From Flavobacterium ardleyense (lineage in GTDB: Bacteria; Bacteroidota; Bacteroidia; Flavobacteriales; Flavobacteriaceae): a stretch of DNA of 64,000 bases. The notes under the pieces are model-generated. The model ran no database searches. It was not told where the DNA came from and saw only the letters and a list, made by a program, of their open reading frames with translations. The position numbers were made by a program, and so were the translations under genes. The stretch is from contig NZ_CP137891.1 in assembly GCF_033547075.1 (NCBI RefSeq), forward strand, positions 930,001 to 994,000, given 5' to 3'. Each line of letters starts with the position of its first letter. Within the stretch, counting starts at the first letter, position 1. Shown here piece by piece: positions 38,309 through 47,730 of the stretch.

Positions 38309-38313
38309 CTGTG

Positions 38314-38387
38314 CTCCCCCTCTTGGGCTCGAACCAAGGACCCTCTGATTAACAGTCAGATGCTCTAACCAACTGAGCTAAGGAGGA
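38314..38387 (-). tRNA. tRNA-Asn (anticodon GUU)
   Basis: A complete cloverleaf on the minus strand: acceptor TCCTCCT/AGGGGGA with discriminator G, D-arm GCTCAGTTGGTTAGAGC, anticodon arm TCTGA-CTGTTAA-TCAGA with GTT at the centre, and T-arm CTTGG-TTCGAGC-CCAAG. CCA is not encoded. It has its own promoter and terminator, and it is the only copy in the window with a 5' half. Confidence 0.97.
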
Positions 38388-38412
38388 AGGCTGATTGCCT
38401 TTGAAAGCGGTG

Positions 38413-38443
38413 CAAAGATAGGATACTTTTTAGTTTCTCCAAA
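38413..38443 (-). promoter_or_regulatory. Promoter of tRNA-Asn
   Basis: On the minus strand TTTG (38443-38440), 19 bp and TATCTTTG (38420-38413) give a full consensus promoter with a leader of about 20 nt before the tRNA. Confidence 0.75.
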
Positions 38444-38471
38444 TAAAAAATGAAGAAATTTTAAAAAAATT

Positions 38472-39818
38472 TTAGTTGCCTATAATTGCCTTGTAAACGT
38501 CATTACCATTGGCCAACAAAACCAAAGTTATAAGTAACAGAAACCCTGCTAATTGCGCATATTCCATGAATTTATCACTCGGTTTTCTGCGGGTAATTAT
38601 TTCGTATAATAAAAACATTACATGACCTCCATCAAGTGCTGGAATTGGCAATAAGTTCATAACTCCAAGCATTATTGATAGCAAAGCGGTGATGGTCCAA
38701 AAGATTTCCCAGTTCCAAACGGGAGGGAAAATGTCGTAAATCGCTTTAAATCCTCCAACACCTTTATAAGCTCCGGTCTCTGGATTAGCAATCATTTTGA
38801 GTTGTTTTCCATATCCGAAGAGTTGATTCTTTCCTTTTTCTATTCCGAAAGGAATAGATTCTAAGATTCCGAATTCAGCACGGTTTACTTTGTATAATCC
38901 TTGTTTTTCTAAATCGGCATATTTCATTCTCGGTATATAGATTGCGCCAAGCAAGCCTTCCTGATTGATTGTCAAATTGATTTCAGTCGACTTGTTATCT
39001 CGTTTTACAACTGCCGGAACGGTTTGCCCTTTAACTGTTTTGATTTGAGTCATAACTTGGTCTACATAGGGTGTTGCAACTCCATTTATAGATAATATTT
39101 GGTCGCCAAGTTTTAATGCATTTGAATTTGGAGAATTTTCTAAAAGTCCATTGATGATAAATGGAACTCGAAGCTCTACAACCGAAACTTTTTTGCCTTG
39201 CATTAACTGATCGATAAAGTTAATAGGCATTACAATGGTTTTTTGCTCGCCTTGACGGTCAACGACGATTTCTCTTCCCATTATAATCTTTTCATTCAAT
39301 TGGTGAAATTGATTGACTTCTGTCCCATCAACAGATATGATTTTATCTCCGGTATGCAAGCCCATTTTCTCGACCACCGGATTTGTAATCCATACTCCGT
39401 CATTTAAATCTTTGTTTGCGATATATAAATCACCGTATACAAACGCCATCGCAATGTAAATGATAAATGCCAATACGAAGTTTACGGTAACACCACCCAG
39501 CATAATGATAAGTCGTTGCCAAGCTGGTTTTGATCTAAATTCCCATGGTTGTGGAGGTAAAGCCATCTGCTCTTTGTCCATACTTTCGTCAATCATTCCG
39601 GCGATTTTGACGTAACCTCCGAGTGGTAACCACCCAATACCATATTCTGTATCTCCGATTTTCTTCTTGATTAAAGAAAATTTCACATCAAAAAATAAGT
39701 AGAACTTTTCGACTCTAGTCTTGAATAATTTAGCAGGAATAAAATGGCCAAGTTCGTGAAGTACAATCAGTAACGATAAACTCAGCAGAAACTGAGCTAA
39801 TTTAATAAGTATTTCCAT
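38472..39818 (-). CDS. rseP: Site-2-type membrane metalloprotease (RseP family)
   Basis: A 448-aa intramembrane zinc protease (M50). HELGH at 21-25 lies in the first transmembrane helix and the second active-site motif NLLPIPALDGGH lies near residue 390. Between them is a periplasmic region with two PDZ-like segments (for example GLHTGDKIISVDGTEV and ALKLGDQILSINGV). In other bacteria RseP cleaves anti-sigma factors and leftover signal peptides; the target here is unknown. A -7 element (TACTTTTG, minus strand) lies at 39852-39845. Confidence 0.93.
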   Translation of the reverse strand: MEILIKLAQFLLSLSLLIVLHELGHFIPAKLFKTRVEKFYLFFDVKFSLIKKKIGDTEYGIGWLPLGGYVKIAGMIDESMDKEQMALPPQPWEFRSKPAWQRLIIMLGGVTVNFVLAFIIYIAMAFVYGDLYIANKDLNDGVWITNPVVEKMGLHTGDKIISVDGTEVNQFHQLNEKIIMGREIVVDRQGEQKTIVMPINFIDQLMQGKKVSVVELRVPFIINGLLENSPNSNALKLGDQILSINGVATPYVDQVMTQIKTVKGQTVPAVVKRDNKSTEINLTINQEGLLGAIYIPRMKYADLEKQGLYKVNRAEFGILESIPFGIEKGKNQLFGYGKQLKMIANPETGAYKGVGGFKAIYDIFPPVWNWEIFWTITALLSIMLGVMNLLPIPALDGGHVMFLLYEIITRRKPSDKFMEYAQLAGFLLLITLVLLANGNDVYKAIIGN

Positions 39819-39844
39819 AAAGATTTTTTCGAAGTTTTAACGCA

Positions 39845-39852
39845 CAAAAGTA
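39845..39852 (-). promoter_or_regulatory. Probable -7 element of rseP
   Basis: The minus strand reads TACTTTTG, an exact match, 26 bp upstream of the start codon. No -33 match at normal spacing. Confidence 0.45.
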
Positions 39853-39942
39853 AGGTTTTATGTTTGAATTTTGTGATTTAAGAAAGTCTGCGTGTATAAA
39901 AGCTTGTTAATGTTTTAAATGATTTGTCCTTAAAATAATAGT

Positions 39943-39983
39943 AAAAAAAAACTGCGCCGAAATAATTTCTCAGACGCAGTTTT
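39943..39983 (-). terminator. Terminator of the secreted M1 peptidase gene
   Basis: On the minus strand AAACTGCG (39982-39975) pairs with CGCAGTTT (39956-39949), followed by a long T run. Confidence 0.8.
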
Positions 39984-40009
39984 ATAAATACTATTTTTTT
40001 AAGCTGCTA

Positions 40010-41929
40010 TTATTGTTTTACAAATTTTAAAGTTGCAGTACCTTGAGTAGTTTCAATTGTAATAAAATGAACTCCCGAAGCAAGTGCAGAAATATTCCAA
40101 CTATTCTCATTCGTGCTTCGCATTACAACTTGTCCGAGCGCATTTCTAAAAGTTGCTTTTTGAATTTCCGCATTATTTTCAAGGGACGAATACAAAATAT
40201 TTGCTGCAGGATTTGGGTATAATTTTACTCCTGTAATTTCATTAAACTTTTGGACATCCAAAGTTGCCGAATTGTCAGCAGAAATAATATCGCGATTTGG
40301 GTCGAATTCAATATTTGTAAGTGTAAAAGGGCAATCAACAATAAAATATTCTCCATTAAAAGTGTTGTCTAAAACAACATCTAATTGTTGCCCATTATTT
40401 CCTTTTAGACGTACTGGTACAGGCATTTCGAAAAAGTTGACGGATGGATGCGATTGGGTTTGGTTGATTCTAACCTTTACTTTTCCCAGGACATCGTTAT
40501 AGGCCGAAACGGTATAGCTTGGATATCCTTGATTGTAAACCCAGTCATTAAAAAATTCGCTAAGGTCCATTCCGCTTGCAGTTTCTAGATGTGCTTGTAG
40601 CTGAGCAGTTACTGCAGTCTTATATGCGATTGCTGGATCATTAAGATAATTATTTACACCAAGAAGAAAAGCTTCCTGTCCTAGCTTTAATCGCAACATA
40701 TTTACTACCATCCCACCTTTGGCATAAGTTAAGCGACTGCTAAATATTCTATCAGAATTTTGCGCTTCTTCAGGTGTTAAATATAATGCGCCACCTGGGT
40801 AATAAGTGATATAATCAATTTCGTTTTGCTTGTAGTATCTGTAGGCTGAATCTCCATCCTGATCTTCAATAACAAGTCCAGAAAGATACACTGCAAAACC
40901 TTCGTTAAGCCAGATATCTTGCCAAGTACCACATGTTACTTTATCGCCAAACCACTGATGTGCCAATTCATGTGCAATAAGTCCGCGGCTGAAGCCGCCC
41001 ATGAAAGAAACGGTTGTGTGTTCCATCCCTCCTCCAAATTCAAACTCTGCGTGACCATATTTCTCTGTAGAGAATGGATATGTTTGAAATAGTGATTCGA
41101 ATAAATTCATTATCGGAAGTGTTACTTCCAATTGGTCTTCTACAAAATCTACAGATTCAGGATATATATAATTTATAATTGGAAAATTATTTGGAGAGGT
41201 GCCGGCTTCTTGCTCTATAATTACATAATCAGTAACTGCGATTGCAACTAGATATGCGGGTATTGGATAGTTATGTTTAAAGTGCGTTGTTTTGCTGTTG
41301 CCATTGATAGTTTGGCTAATTTCTAATCCGTTTGATACACTCACAAATTGTGTTGGAGCAGTAATATAAACATCGATTGAATCAATTTTATCGGTTAGAT
41401 CTTCTTTACATGGCCACCAATCGCTCGAACCAAATGGCTCTGAAAGTGTGTAAATTATTGGCGATCCATTATGTGTATCTCTAGTAAAAGCTTCCTGACC
41501 TTGGGGAGCATTTCCTGCATAGATAATTTCGACAGTGGCACTTGTTCCTGCAGCAACTGCAGTACCGAGGTTTATCACCAGCTCATTTGAGGTGTTTTGA
41601 GTGTATGTAAGTGGTTGGTTATTTCTTTTTACGCTGCTTACATTTAAAGCTTTCGCCAAATCAAAAGTAACGGTATTCATATTTGATAAAGCAGTAAAAG
41701 TTGATGTTACTTTTCCGCTGATATAAGGTGCGTAGACTAATGGGTTGACCGTAAATTCTAATTTTTGATAGGTCATATCGTAATTGGCGGTATTGGCATT
41801 GCTGACAATATTCATGATTTTGCTTTTTGATTTCATTTCCGATTCGGCAATTGAAGCTTCTCTGTACGGAACTTGTGCAAGGCATGATAACATCGGTAGT
41901 AAGCAGGCAAGAAGTAACTTTATTTTCAT
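40010..41929 (-). CDS. Secreted M1-family aminopeptidase with T9SS sorting domain
   Basis: A 639-aa exported zinc aminopeptidase: a signal peptide (about 1-18), an M1 N-terminal beta domain, the exopeptidase motif GGGMEH and the canonical zinc site H320-E321-x-x-H324 with E343 (WLNEGFAVY). The C-terminal 75 residues are a type A sorting domain (YPNPAANILY ... ATLKFVKQ), so it should reach the surface or medium through T9SS. It likely feeds on peptides outside the cell. Unlike the M1 domain at 29150, all family motifs are intact. Confidence 0.92.
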   Translation of the reverse strand: MKIKLLLACLLPMLSCLAQVPYREASIAESEMKSKSKIMNIVSNANTANYDMTYQKLEFTVNPLVYAPYISGKVTSTFTALSNMNTVTFDLAKALNVSSVKRNNQPLTYTQNTSNELVINLGTAVAAGTSATVEIIYAGNAPQGQEAFTRDTHNGSPIIYTLSEPFGSSDWWPCKEDLTDKIDSIDVYITAPTQFVSVSNGLEISQTINGNSKTTHFKHNYPIPAYLVAIAVTDYVIIEQEAGTSPNNFPIINYIYPESVDFVEDQLEVTLPIMNLFESLFQTYPFSTEKYGHAEFEFGGGMEHTTVSFMGGFSRGLIAHELAHQWFGDKVTCGTWQDIWLNEGFAVYLSGLVIEDQDGDSAYRYYKQNEIDYITYYPGGALYLTPEEAQNSDRIFSSRLTYAKGGMVVNMLRLKLGQEAFLLGVNNYLNDPAIAYKTAVTAQLQAHLETASGMDLSEFFNDWVYNQGYPSYTVSAYNDVLGKVKVRINQTQSHPSVNFFEMPVPVRLKGNNGQQLDVVLDNTFNGEYFIVDCPFTLTNIEFDPNRDIISADNSATLDVQKFNEITGVKLYPNPAANILYSSLENNAEIQKATFRNALGQVVMRSTNENSWNISALASGVHFITIETTQGTATLKFVKQ

Positions 41930-41949
41930 TTTATTTATTATTTGGATTA

Positions 41950-41957
41950 CAAATATA
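41950..41957 (-). promoter_or_regulatory. Probable -7 element of the M1 peptidase gene
   Basis: The minus strand reads TATATTTG, an exact match, 20 bp upstream of the start codon. Confidence 0.45.
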
Positions 41958-42077
41958 TATAAATGACAATTATACTTAGTTAATATCGAATAAATCTTAA
42001 ATTTTAATGAAATAATTGTTCGAAAATTATTCTGTATAACATTCGCCTTAAGGCAAATTTTATTATAAACATTTGAC

Positions 42078-42085
42078 TAAATTTG
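42078..42085 (+). promoter_or_regulatory. Probable -7 element of serS
   Basis: TAAATTTG is an exact match located 25 bp before the serS ATG. The -33 element is unclear. Confidence 0.45.
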
Positions 42086-42110
42086 CAATCTTACTTAAAT
42101 TTTAGAACTT

Positions 42111-43382
42111 ATGTTACAGACCGCGTTTATCAGAGAAAACAAAGAGCAGGTAATTAAGGCTTTGGCCAAAAGACATATCGATGCTACTGCCACAGTGACA
42201 AGGATTATTGAGCTTGATGAAAAACGTAGAAGTACGCAAGTGGAGCTTGATACTGTACTAGCCGAATCTAATTTGCTTTCCAAAGATATTGGCGCAATGA
42301 TGAAATCTGGCGAAAAAGCTAAAGCCGAAATATTAAAGGCCAAAACAGTTCAACTGCGTGATAGAAGTAAAGAGCTGTCGCTAATAAGCGAGGAAGTAGC
42401 AGCTGAATTACAACAAGAATTATATACTCTTCCAAATTTACCCGCAGATATTGTACCTGAAGGAAATTCGGCCGAAGAAAATCTTTCTGTTTTTGAAGCA
42501 GGAGAAATTCCAAAGCTTCATGAAGGCGCAATGCCTCACTGGGAATTAGTAAAGAAATACGATATCATTGATTTTGAACTAGGGACAAAAATTGCTGGAG
42601 CAGGATTTCCTGTCTATAAGGGGAAAGGTGCGAAATTACAACGCGCACTTATCAACTACTTTTTAGACAAAAATACCGAAGCCGGTTACAAAGAAATGCA
42701 AGTGCCTCACGTGGTAAACGAAGCTTCTGGTTACGGGACTGGACAATTGCCAGATAAAGAAGGACAGATGTACCACATTGGTATTGATGATTTATATTTA
42801 ATTCCTACTGCCGAAGTTCCGGTGACAAATATCTTTCGCGATACGATCATTGCCGAAGCTGAACTTCCTGTTTTATGTACTGCATACACGCCTTGTTTCC
42901 GAAGGGAAGCGGGATCTTATGGAGCGCACGTCCGTGGGTTGAATAGGCTTCACCAATTTGATAAAGTAGAAATAGTTCGTGTCGAACATCCGGACAATTC
43001 TTACAAAGCACTTGACGGAATGGTGGAACATGTAAAAGGAATTTTGGACGAACTGAAATTGCCATACCGAATTTTACGTCTCTGTGGTGGTGATATGGGT
43101 TTCACAGCAGCTCTTACTTATGATTTTGAGGTGTTCTCGACTGCGCAAGATCGTTGGTTGGAAATTAGCTCAGTGTCTAACTTTGAAACTTTTCAGGCAA
43201 ATCGTTTGAAATTAAGATTTAGAGATAAAGACGGGAAAAATCAGTTAGCACATACACTCAACGGAAGTTCATTAGCTTTGCCGCGAGTATTGGCTGGAAT
43301 TCTTGAGAATTATCAGACTGCCGATGGGATTGTAATTCCAGAAGTATTAAGGCCTTACACTGGTTTTGATATTATAAATTAG
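42111..43382 (+). CDS. serS: Serine-tRNA ligase
   Basis: A 423-aa class II synthetase charging tRNA-Ser. The N-terminal coiled-coil arm that grips the long variable arm spans about 25-105. Motif 2 is FRREAGSYGAHVRGLNRLHQF and motif 3 is NGSSLALPRVLAGILENYQ. Length is normal. The TPR gene starts 80 bp downstream on the same strand. Confidence 0.96.
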   Translation: MLQTAFIRENKEQVIKALAKRHIDATATVTRIIELDEKRRSTQVELDTVLAESNLLSKDIGAMMKSGEKAKAEILKAKTVQLRDRSKELSLISEEVAAELQQELYTLPNLPADIVPEGNSAEENLSVFEAGEIPKLHEGAMPHWELVKKYDIIDFELGTKIAGAGFPVYKGKGAKLQRALINYFLDKNTEAGYKEMQVPHVVNEASGYGTGQLPDKEGQMYHIGIDDLYLIPTAEVPVTNIFRDTIIAEAELPVLCTAYTPCFRREAGSYGAHVRGLNRLHQFDKVEIVRVEHPDNSYKALDGMVEHVKGILDELKLPYRILRLCGGDMGFTAALTYDFEVFSTAQDRWLEISSVSNFETFQANRLKLRFRDKDGKNQLAHTLNGSSLALPRVLAGILENYQTADGIVIPEVLRPYTGFDIIN

Positions 43383-43462
43383 CAAAGAATTAGCAGCAGC
43401 CGAGATGCTGTTGCAGAGTGAATTGGGTATATTTAGATCCTAAAATAAATCGAAATTTTATA

Positions 43463-45241
43463 ATGAAAGCCATCTTATTCTTTTTGAGTTTGCTGTATTC
43501 TGTTGGCGTGCTTGCCCAAAGTGAGCAGCTAGCACAGCATTACTATGACAAAGGGGATTTTGAAAAGGCGAAACTTAGCTATGAGGAGCTATCCAAGCAA
43601 CAGCCCTCAAACACTTTCTATTTTTTGCGACTCATAGAAACTCAGCAGCAGCTAGAACAGTACGACCTTGCAGAAGTACAGTTGTTAAATCGTTACAAAA
43701 CGTACAAGCAGCCGTCTTTACTTGTAGAAATTGGTTATAATTATCAACTGAAAAAGGAAGATTCAAAAGCCAAGAAATATTATGATGAGGCAGTAGGGAG
43801 TTTGGACAAGAATCCGAATGAGGTATATAGCATTGCTGGTACTTTTGAGAAAAAGGTTCTTGTAGAATATGCCCTACGCACCTACGAACGAGCAATTGCC
43901 ATTGAGCCAAAATACAATTTTAATTATAAAATGGCTTTATTGTATGGACAAAGTGGGAACGTGGACAAAATGATTTCTACTTTCCTTGATGAAGCGGCGG
44001 TGAATCAGTCGTCAATTATAGTCATACAAAACCAACTTTCGAGATTCCTGGCAGAGGATCAGCAGGATGCCTTTAGCGACAGCTTGCGAAAAGCCTTGCT
44101 AATAAGGGTGCAAAAGGAGCAAGATGTTTTTTGGAATGGTTTTTTGAGTTGGTACTATGTTCAGAAAAAGGAATTTGCAAGAGCATTCGTTCAGGAAAAA
44201 GCAATCTTCAAAAGAAATCCACAAAGTCTGTCCAATATTTTAAATCTTGCACAACTTTCAATCGAGGAAAAGGATGTGGAAACCTCTCGAAACATTTTGA
44301 ATTTTATTTTGGAAAGTACTTCAGATTCAGAAATATTGATTCAAGCAAACTTGCATCTTTTAGAAATGGAAATTTCCGATGCCACTGCCGGCGATCAGAA
44401 GAAAATTGAACCGAAAATTCAAGCCGTGCTGAATCAATTTGGCGTAAGCCGAAATACTTTAAAAATTCAGTTGCTTCAAGCGCACTTCCTAGCTTTCGAA
44501 TTGAATGAAATTCCACGAGCCAAAGAAATTATCGACAATGCTTTAAAGCTTCCGCTAAATACGTTTGAACAAGCAGATGTTAAGATGGAAATGGCCGATA
44601 TTTTTTTGCTTCAACAGAAGTTTAATCAAGCTCTTTTATTTTATACACAAATAGAAAATGACTTAAAAAATGATCCCATGGGTCACGAAGCAAGTCTTAA
44701 AGCTGCGAAAACAAGTTACTTTAAGGGCGATTTTGATTGGGCCCAAAAACAGTTTGGAACTCTAAAAACTGCGGTATCTCAATTAATTGCCAATGATGCA
44801 TTGGAATATTTTCTATTGATAAATGACAGCAATGTTGCTGATTCAACGCAAGTCGCACTAAAGCAGTATGCAAAAGGAGATTATTTGAAATATCAGAATA
44901 AAAATCAAGAAGCACTACAAGTGTTTCAACAGCTATTGTTGGATTATAAGGGTGATCAGATGGAAGCGGTAACCCATTTGCAAATCGGGGAAATTTATCG
45001 TGAATTGGGACAATACGACAAGGCATTGCTGGCTTTTCAAGAAATAATTAGCAAGCATGAAGAAAGCATTTATGTTGATGAAGCATTGTACTATTCAGCT
45101 GAAATACTCAGTAAAAGTTTAAATAAGCCTGATGAAGCAAAGGCTTTTTACGAAAAAATACTTTTTAATCATCAGGATAGTATTTACTTTACTGATTCTA
45201 GAGAAAAATACCGAATCCTTCGCGGTGATGTTACCTTATAA
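43463..45241 (+). CDS. Exported tetratricopeptide-repeat protein
   Basis: A 592-aa protein starting at MKAILFFLSLLYSVGVLAQ, a clear signal peptide; the frame is open from 43418, but that extension has no signal. The mature part is a succession of TPR units from QLAQHYYDKGDFEKAKLSYEEL onward, with another clear block at 475-560 (AVTHLQIGEIYRELGQYDKALLAFQEI). Probably a periplasmic or membrane-associated scaffold. The DUF4286 gene follows after 18 bp, so an operon TPR-DUF4286-rsmA-mgtE is likely. Confidence 0.85.
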   Translation: MKAILFFLSLLYSVGVLAQSEQLAQHYYDKGDFEKAKLSYEELSKQQPSNTFYFLRLIETQQQLEQYDLAEVQLLNRYKTYKQPSLLVEIGYNYQLKKEDSKAKKYYDEAVGSLDKNPNEVYSIAGTFEKKVLVEYALRTYERAIAIEPKYNFNYKMALLYGQSGNVDKMISTFLDEAAVNQSSIIVIQNQLSRFLAEDQQDAFSDSLRKALLIRVQKEQDVFWNGFLSWYYVQKKEFARAFVQEKAIFKRNPQSLSNILNLAQLSIEEKDVETSRNILNFILESTSDSEILIQANLHLLEMEISDATAGDQKKIEPKIQAVLNQFGVSRNTLKIQLLQAHFLAFELNEIPRAKEIIDNALKLPLNTFEQADVKMEMADIFLLQQKFNQALLFYTQIENDLKNDPMGHEASLKAAKTSYFKGDFDWAQKQFGTLKTAVSQLIANDALEYFLLINDSNVADSTQVALKQYAKGDYLKYQNKNQEALQVFQQLLLDYKGDQMEAVTHLQIGEIYRELGQYDKALLAFQEIISKHEESIYVDEALYYSAEILSKSLNKPDEAKAFYEKILFNHQDSIYFTDSREKYRILRGDVTL

Positions 45242-45259
45242 CTTTTAAAAAATTAAGCT

Positions 45260-45580
45260 ATGATAATTTACAATATTACTTCAAATGTTGACGAGAGTGT
45301 ACATTTAGAATGGTTAGAATGGATGCAGAATGTTCACATCAGTGATTCGATTTCTACAGGAAAATTTCTTAAAGCACGTTTGCTTAAAGTATTGGTCGAT
45401 GAAGAAATGGGCGGTGTGACATATGCTGTTATGTATTATGTAAGTTGCCGTGATACTTTGGATAAATATTACGAAAAGCATGCGGATAGATTAAGAAAGC
45501 AAACCGAAGCTAAATTTGGAGACAAAGTAGTTTCTTTTAGAAGTGAATTGCAGATGATCTCCGACCACTTCGCAGTATAA
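45260..45580 (+). CDS. DUF4286-family protein
   Basis: A 106-aa cytoplasmic protein matching the conserved Bacteroidetes DUF4286 pattern: MIIYNITSNVDESVHLEWLEWM at the start and the GVTYAVMYYVSCRDTLDKYYEKHADRL block. Probably a ferredoxin-like dimer; function unknown. The constant neighbourhood with rsmA suggests a translation-related or simple co-regulated role, which is inference only. Confidence 0.85.
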   Translation: MIIYNITSNVDESVHLEWLEWMQNVHISDSISTGKFLKARLLKVLVDEEMGGVTYAVMYYVSCRDTLDKYYEKHADRLRKQTEAKFGDKVVSFRSELQMISDHFAV

Positions 45581-45604
45581 ACTGCCTCACCCACAAAAAA
45601 TTAT

Positions 45605-46384
45605 ATGGAAAAAGTTAAAGCCAAAAAACATTTAGGACAACACTTCCTAAAAGATGAGGAAGTTGCCGAAAAGATTGCAAATACCCTTGTAGGTAGCGGT
45701 TACAACGACGTTTTGGAAATTGGTCCTGGAATGGGTGTGCTTACAAAGTATCTGCTCAAGAAAGAAAAAAACGTTGAAGTTATCGAGATTGACACAGAAT
45801 CGGTGGAATATCTTGGCGCTAATTATCCTCAATTAGAGAACAAGATTATCACTGGAGATTTTCTAAAATACAATGTCAATCTGCTTTTTGACGGTCGGCC
45901 CTTTGCGATAATTGGAAACTTTCCATACAATATTTCAAGTCAGATTGTTTTTCGAGCAATCGAATTTAGACATGTCATTCCAGAGTTTTCAGGGATGTTT
46001 CAGAAAGAGGTTGCCCAACGAATCTGTGAGAAAAAAGGCTCAAAAGCCTACGGAATTCTGTCGGTATTAGTACAAGCATTTTATGATGCACAGTATCTTT
46101 TTACCGTAGATGAACACGTTTTTATTCCCCCGCCTAAAGTAAAATCCGGAGTTTTAAGACTCACACGCAAGGCAGATTATACATTGCCGTGTCCTGAAAA
46201 GTTATTTTTTACTGTAGTGAAAACTGCTTTTCAGCAACGACGCAAAACCATGCGAAACAGCTTAAAAACCTTAAACCTTTCGGATACTCTCCGTGAAGAC
46301 CCTATCTTTGCGCTGCGTCCAGAGCAGTTATCTGTAGAGGAATTTATTATACTAACACAAAAAATACAAGCCGATGGAGTTTAA
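45605..46384 (+). CDS. rsmA: 16S rRNA (adenine1518-N6/adenine1519-N6) dimethyltransferase
   Basis: A 259-aa SAM-dependent enzyme that dimethylates two adenosines in the 3'-terminal helix of 16S rRNA late in 30S assembly. [13 protein letters not shown] opens the fold, [10 protein letters not shown] binds SAM and NFPYNIS is the catalytic NxPY-type motif. The last 11 bp overlap mgtE, a sign of translational coupling. Confidence 0.95.
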   Translation: MEKVKAKKHLGQHFLKDEEVAEKIANTLVGSGYNDVLEIGPGMGVLTKYLLKKEKNVEVIEIDTESVEYLGANYPQLENKIITGDFLKYNVNLLFDGRPFAIIGNFPYNISSQIVFRAIEFRHVIPEFSGMFQKEVAQRICEKKGSKAYGILSVLVQAFYDAQYLFTVDEHVFIPPPKVKSGVLRLTRKADYTLPCPEKLFFTVVKTAFQQRRKTMRNSLKTLNLSDTLREDPIFALRPEQLSVEEFIILTQKIQADGV

Positions 46385-47726
46385 AATCAGTAAGGAGCTC
46401 ATTGATCAATTAGAAGAACTAATAAAAGGGAAACAGGACCGTCAACTGATCACTTTGCTCGATGATATGCACCCTACTGATATCGCCGAAATTCTCGACG
46501 AGCTCGATTTTAATGAAGCAACGTATATTTTTAAAGTTCTCGATAGCGAGACAACAGCAGGAATTCTTCTTGAGCTTGAAGATGATTTAAGAGAAAATAT
46601 TCTAAGTAGGCTTTCGCCAAAAGAGATTGCCGAAGAACTTGATGAAATGGAAACCAACGACGCCGCCGATATTATGGCGGAGTTGTCTCAAAGCAAAAAG
46701 GAAGAAGTAATCCTTGAGCTTGTGGATGTGGAGCACGCCAAAGATATTGTAGATCTTTTACGATATGACGAAGATTCTGCAGGTGGTTTGATGCACAAAG
46801 AACTTGTAAAAGTTAATGAAAACTGGACCGTTTTGACTTGCGTCAAAGAAATGCGTATTCAAGCAGAAAACATTTCGAGAGTACATTCTATTTATGTTGT
46901 AGACGATGAAGGCCGACTCAAAGGCCGTCTCTCTCTCAAGGATTTACTTACAACGTCTACTAGAAAGCCAATTATAGATTTATACATTCGCAAGCTTAAT
47001 TACGTCAAAGTTGATACCGAAGATGTTGAGGTTGCGCGAATTATGCAACGGTACGATCTTGAGGCAATTCCGGTTGTCGATGAGATGGGAATCCTTGTAG
47101 GCCGCATTACCATTGATGATATCGTAGATGTTATTAAGGACGAAGCGGATGAAGATTACCAACTTGCTGCCGGTATTTCGCAAGAAGTAGATGCCGATGA
47201 CAGCATTATCACCCTGACCCGCGCTCGTCTGCCTTGGCTGGTGCTAGCGCTCCTCGGAGGATTTGTCAGCGTAAAAGTTTTAGGCCTTTTTGAAGGTGCA
47301 ATGATGGAGCACGGGCATCTCTTTTTCTTTACGCCACTTATCGCCGCAATGGCCGGAAACGTAGGGGTTCAGTCATCAGCAATTATTGTTCAAGGTCTTG
47401 CCAATAATACCTTGAGTGGGTCGCTTTTTCATAGACTTATTAAGGAAGTATCGCTCAGTTTACTCAACGGTGTCATCCTTGGACTTATCCTTTTCGCTGG
47501 AAGTTATTACCTGCTCGATGTTGAAATGATAGTTGGGATAATCGTAACTATAGCGCTGATTTCGGTAATTATTATAGCATCCTTGATCGGAACTTTTGTA
47601 CCTTTATTACTAGAAAAATGGGGAATTGACCCCGCATTAGCCACCGGTCCATTTATTACAACAAGTAACGATATCTGCGGAATTTTAATATATTTCTCGA
47701 TAGCACAGTATATTTTACACTTTTAA
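46374..47726 (+). CDS. mgtE: Magnesium transporter MgtE
   Basis: A 450-aa Mg2+ channel. An acidic N domain of MgtE repeats covers about 1-125 ([30 protein letters not shown]), followed by a CBS pair (about 130-255) and five transmembrane helices (about 280-450) including the pore region [17 protein letters not shown]. The start overlaps rsmA by 11 bp. Closure by bound Mg2+ on the cytoplasmic domains is known for the family. Element copy C begins just past the stop and no ordinary terminator is seen. Confidence 0.95.
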   Translation: MEFKISKELIDQLEELIKGKQDRQLITLLDDMHPTDIAEILDELDFNEATYIFKVLDSETTAGILLELEDDLRENILSRLSPKEIAEELDEMETNDAADIMAELSQSKKEEVILELVDVEHAKDIVDLLRYDEDSAGGLMHKELVKVNENWTVLTCVKEMRIQAENISRVHSIYVVDDEGRLKGRLSLKDLLTTSTRKPIIDLYIRKLNYVKVDTEDVEVARIMQRYDLEAIPVVDEMGILVGRITIDDIVDVIKDEADEDYQLAAGISQEVDADDSIITLTRARLPWLVLALLGGFVSVKVLGLFEGAMMEHGHLFFFTPLIAAMAGNVGVQSSAIIVQGLANNTLSGSLFHRLIKEVSLSLLNGVILGLILFAGSYYLLDVEMIVGIIVTIALISVIIIASLIGTFVPLLLEKWGIDPALATGPFITTSNDICGILIYFSIAQYILHF

Positions 47727-47730
47727 GAGC

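Larger units (their letters stand above)
36079..38313 (-). repeat. Tandem array of tRNA-Asn 3'-half units with terminators
   Basis: The plus-strand string CTCTGATTAAC, identical to tRNA positions 44-34 of the functional gene, recurs at 36544, 37012, 37183, 37354, 37525, 37695, 37866, 38037 and 38208; a decayed copy is at 36079. Spacings are 465 and 468 bp for the two units holding GIY-YIG sequence and 170-171 bp for the seven short ones. On the minus strand each unit contains GTTAATCAGAG, a hairpin block around GGTTCGAACC or a close variant, the tRNA acceptor strand AGGGGGAGC, the terminator stem AGTCCGATA/TATCGGACT and an AT-rich spacer. The real tRNA heads the array. Confidence 0.92.

Noticed and set aside
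36440..38310. Possible CRISPR array
   Set aside because: The repeat period is about 171 bp, the intervening sequences are near-identical rather than unique, and no cas genes are present. The units are tRNA-derived.
36544..38387. Possible intron-containing tRNA-Asn
   Set aside because: The functional tRNA at 38314-38387 is contiguous and complete, and no group I core or splice-site pairing is recognised in the units. The array lies after the tRNA terminator.
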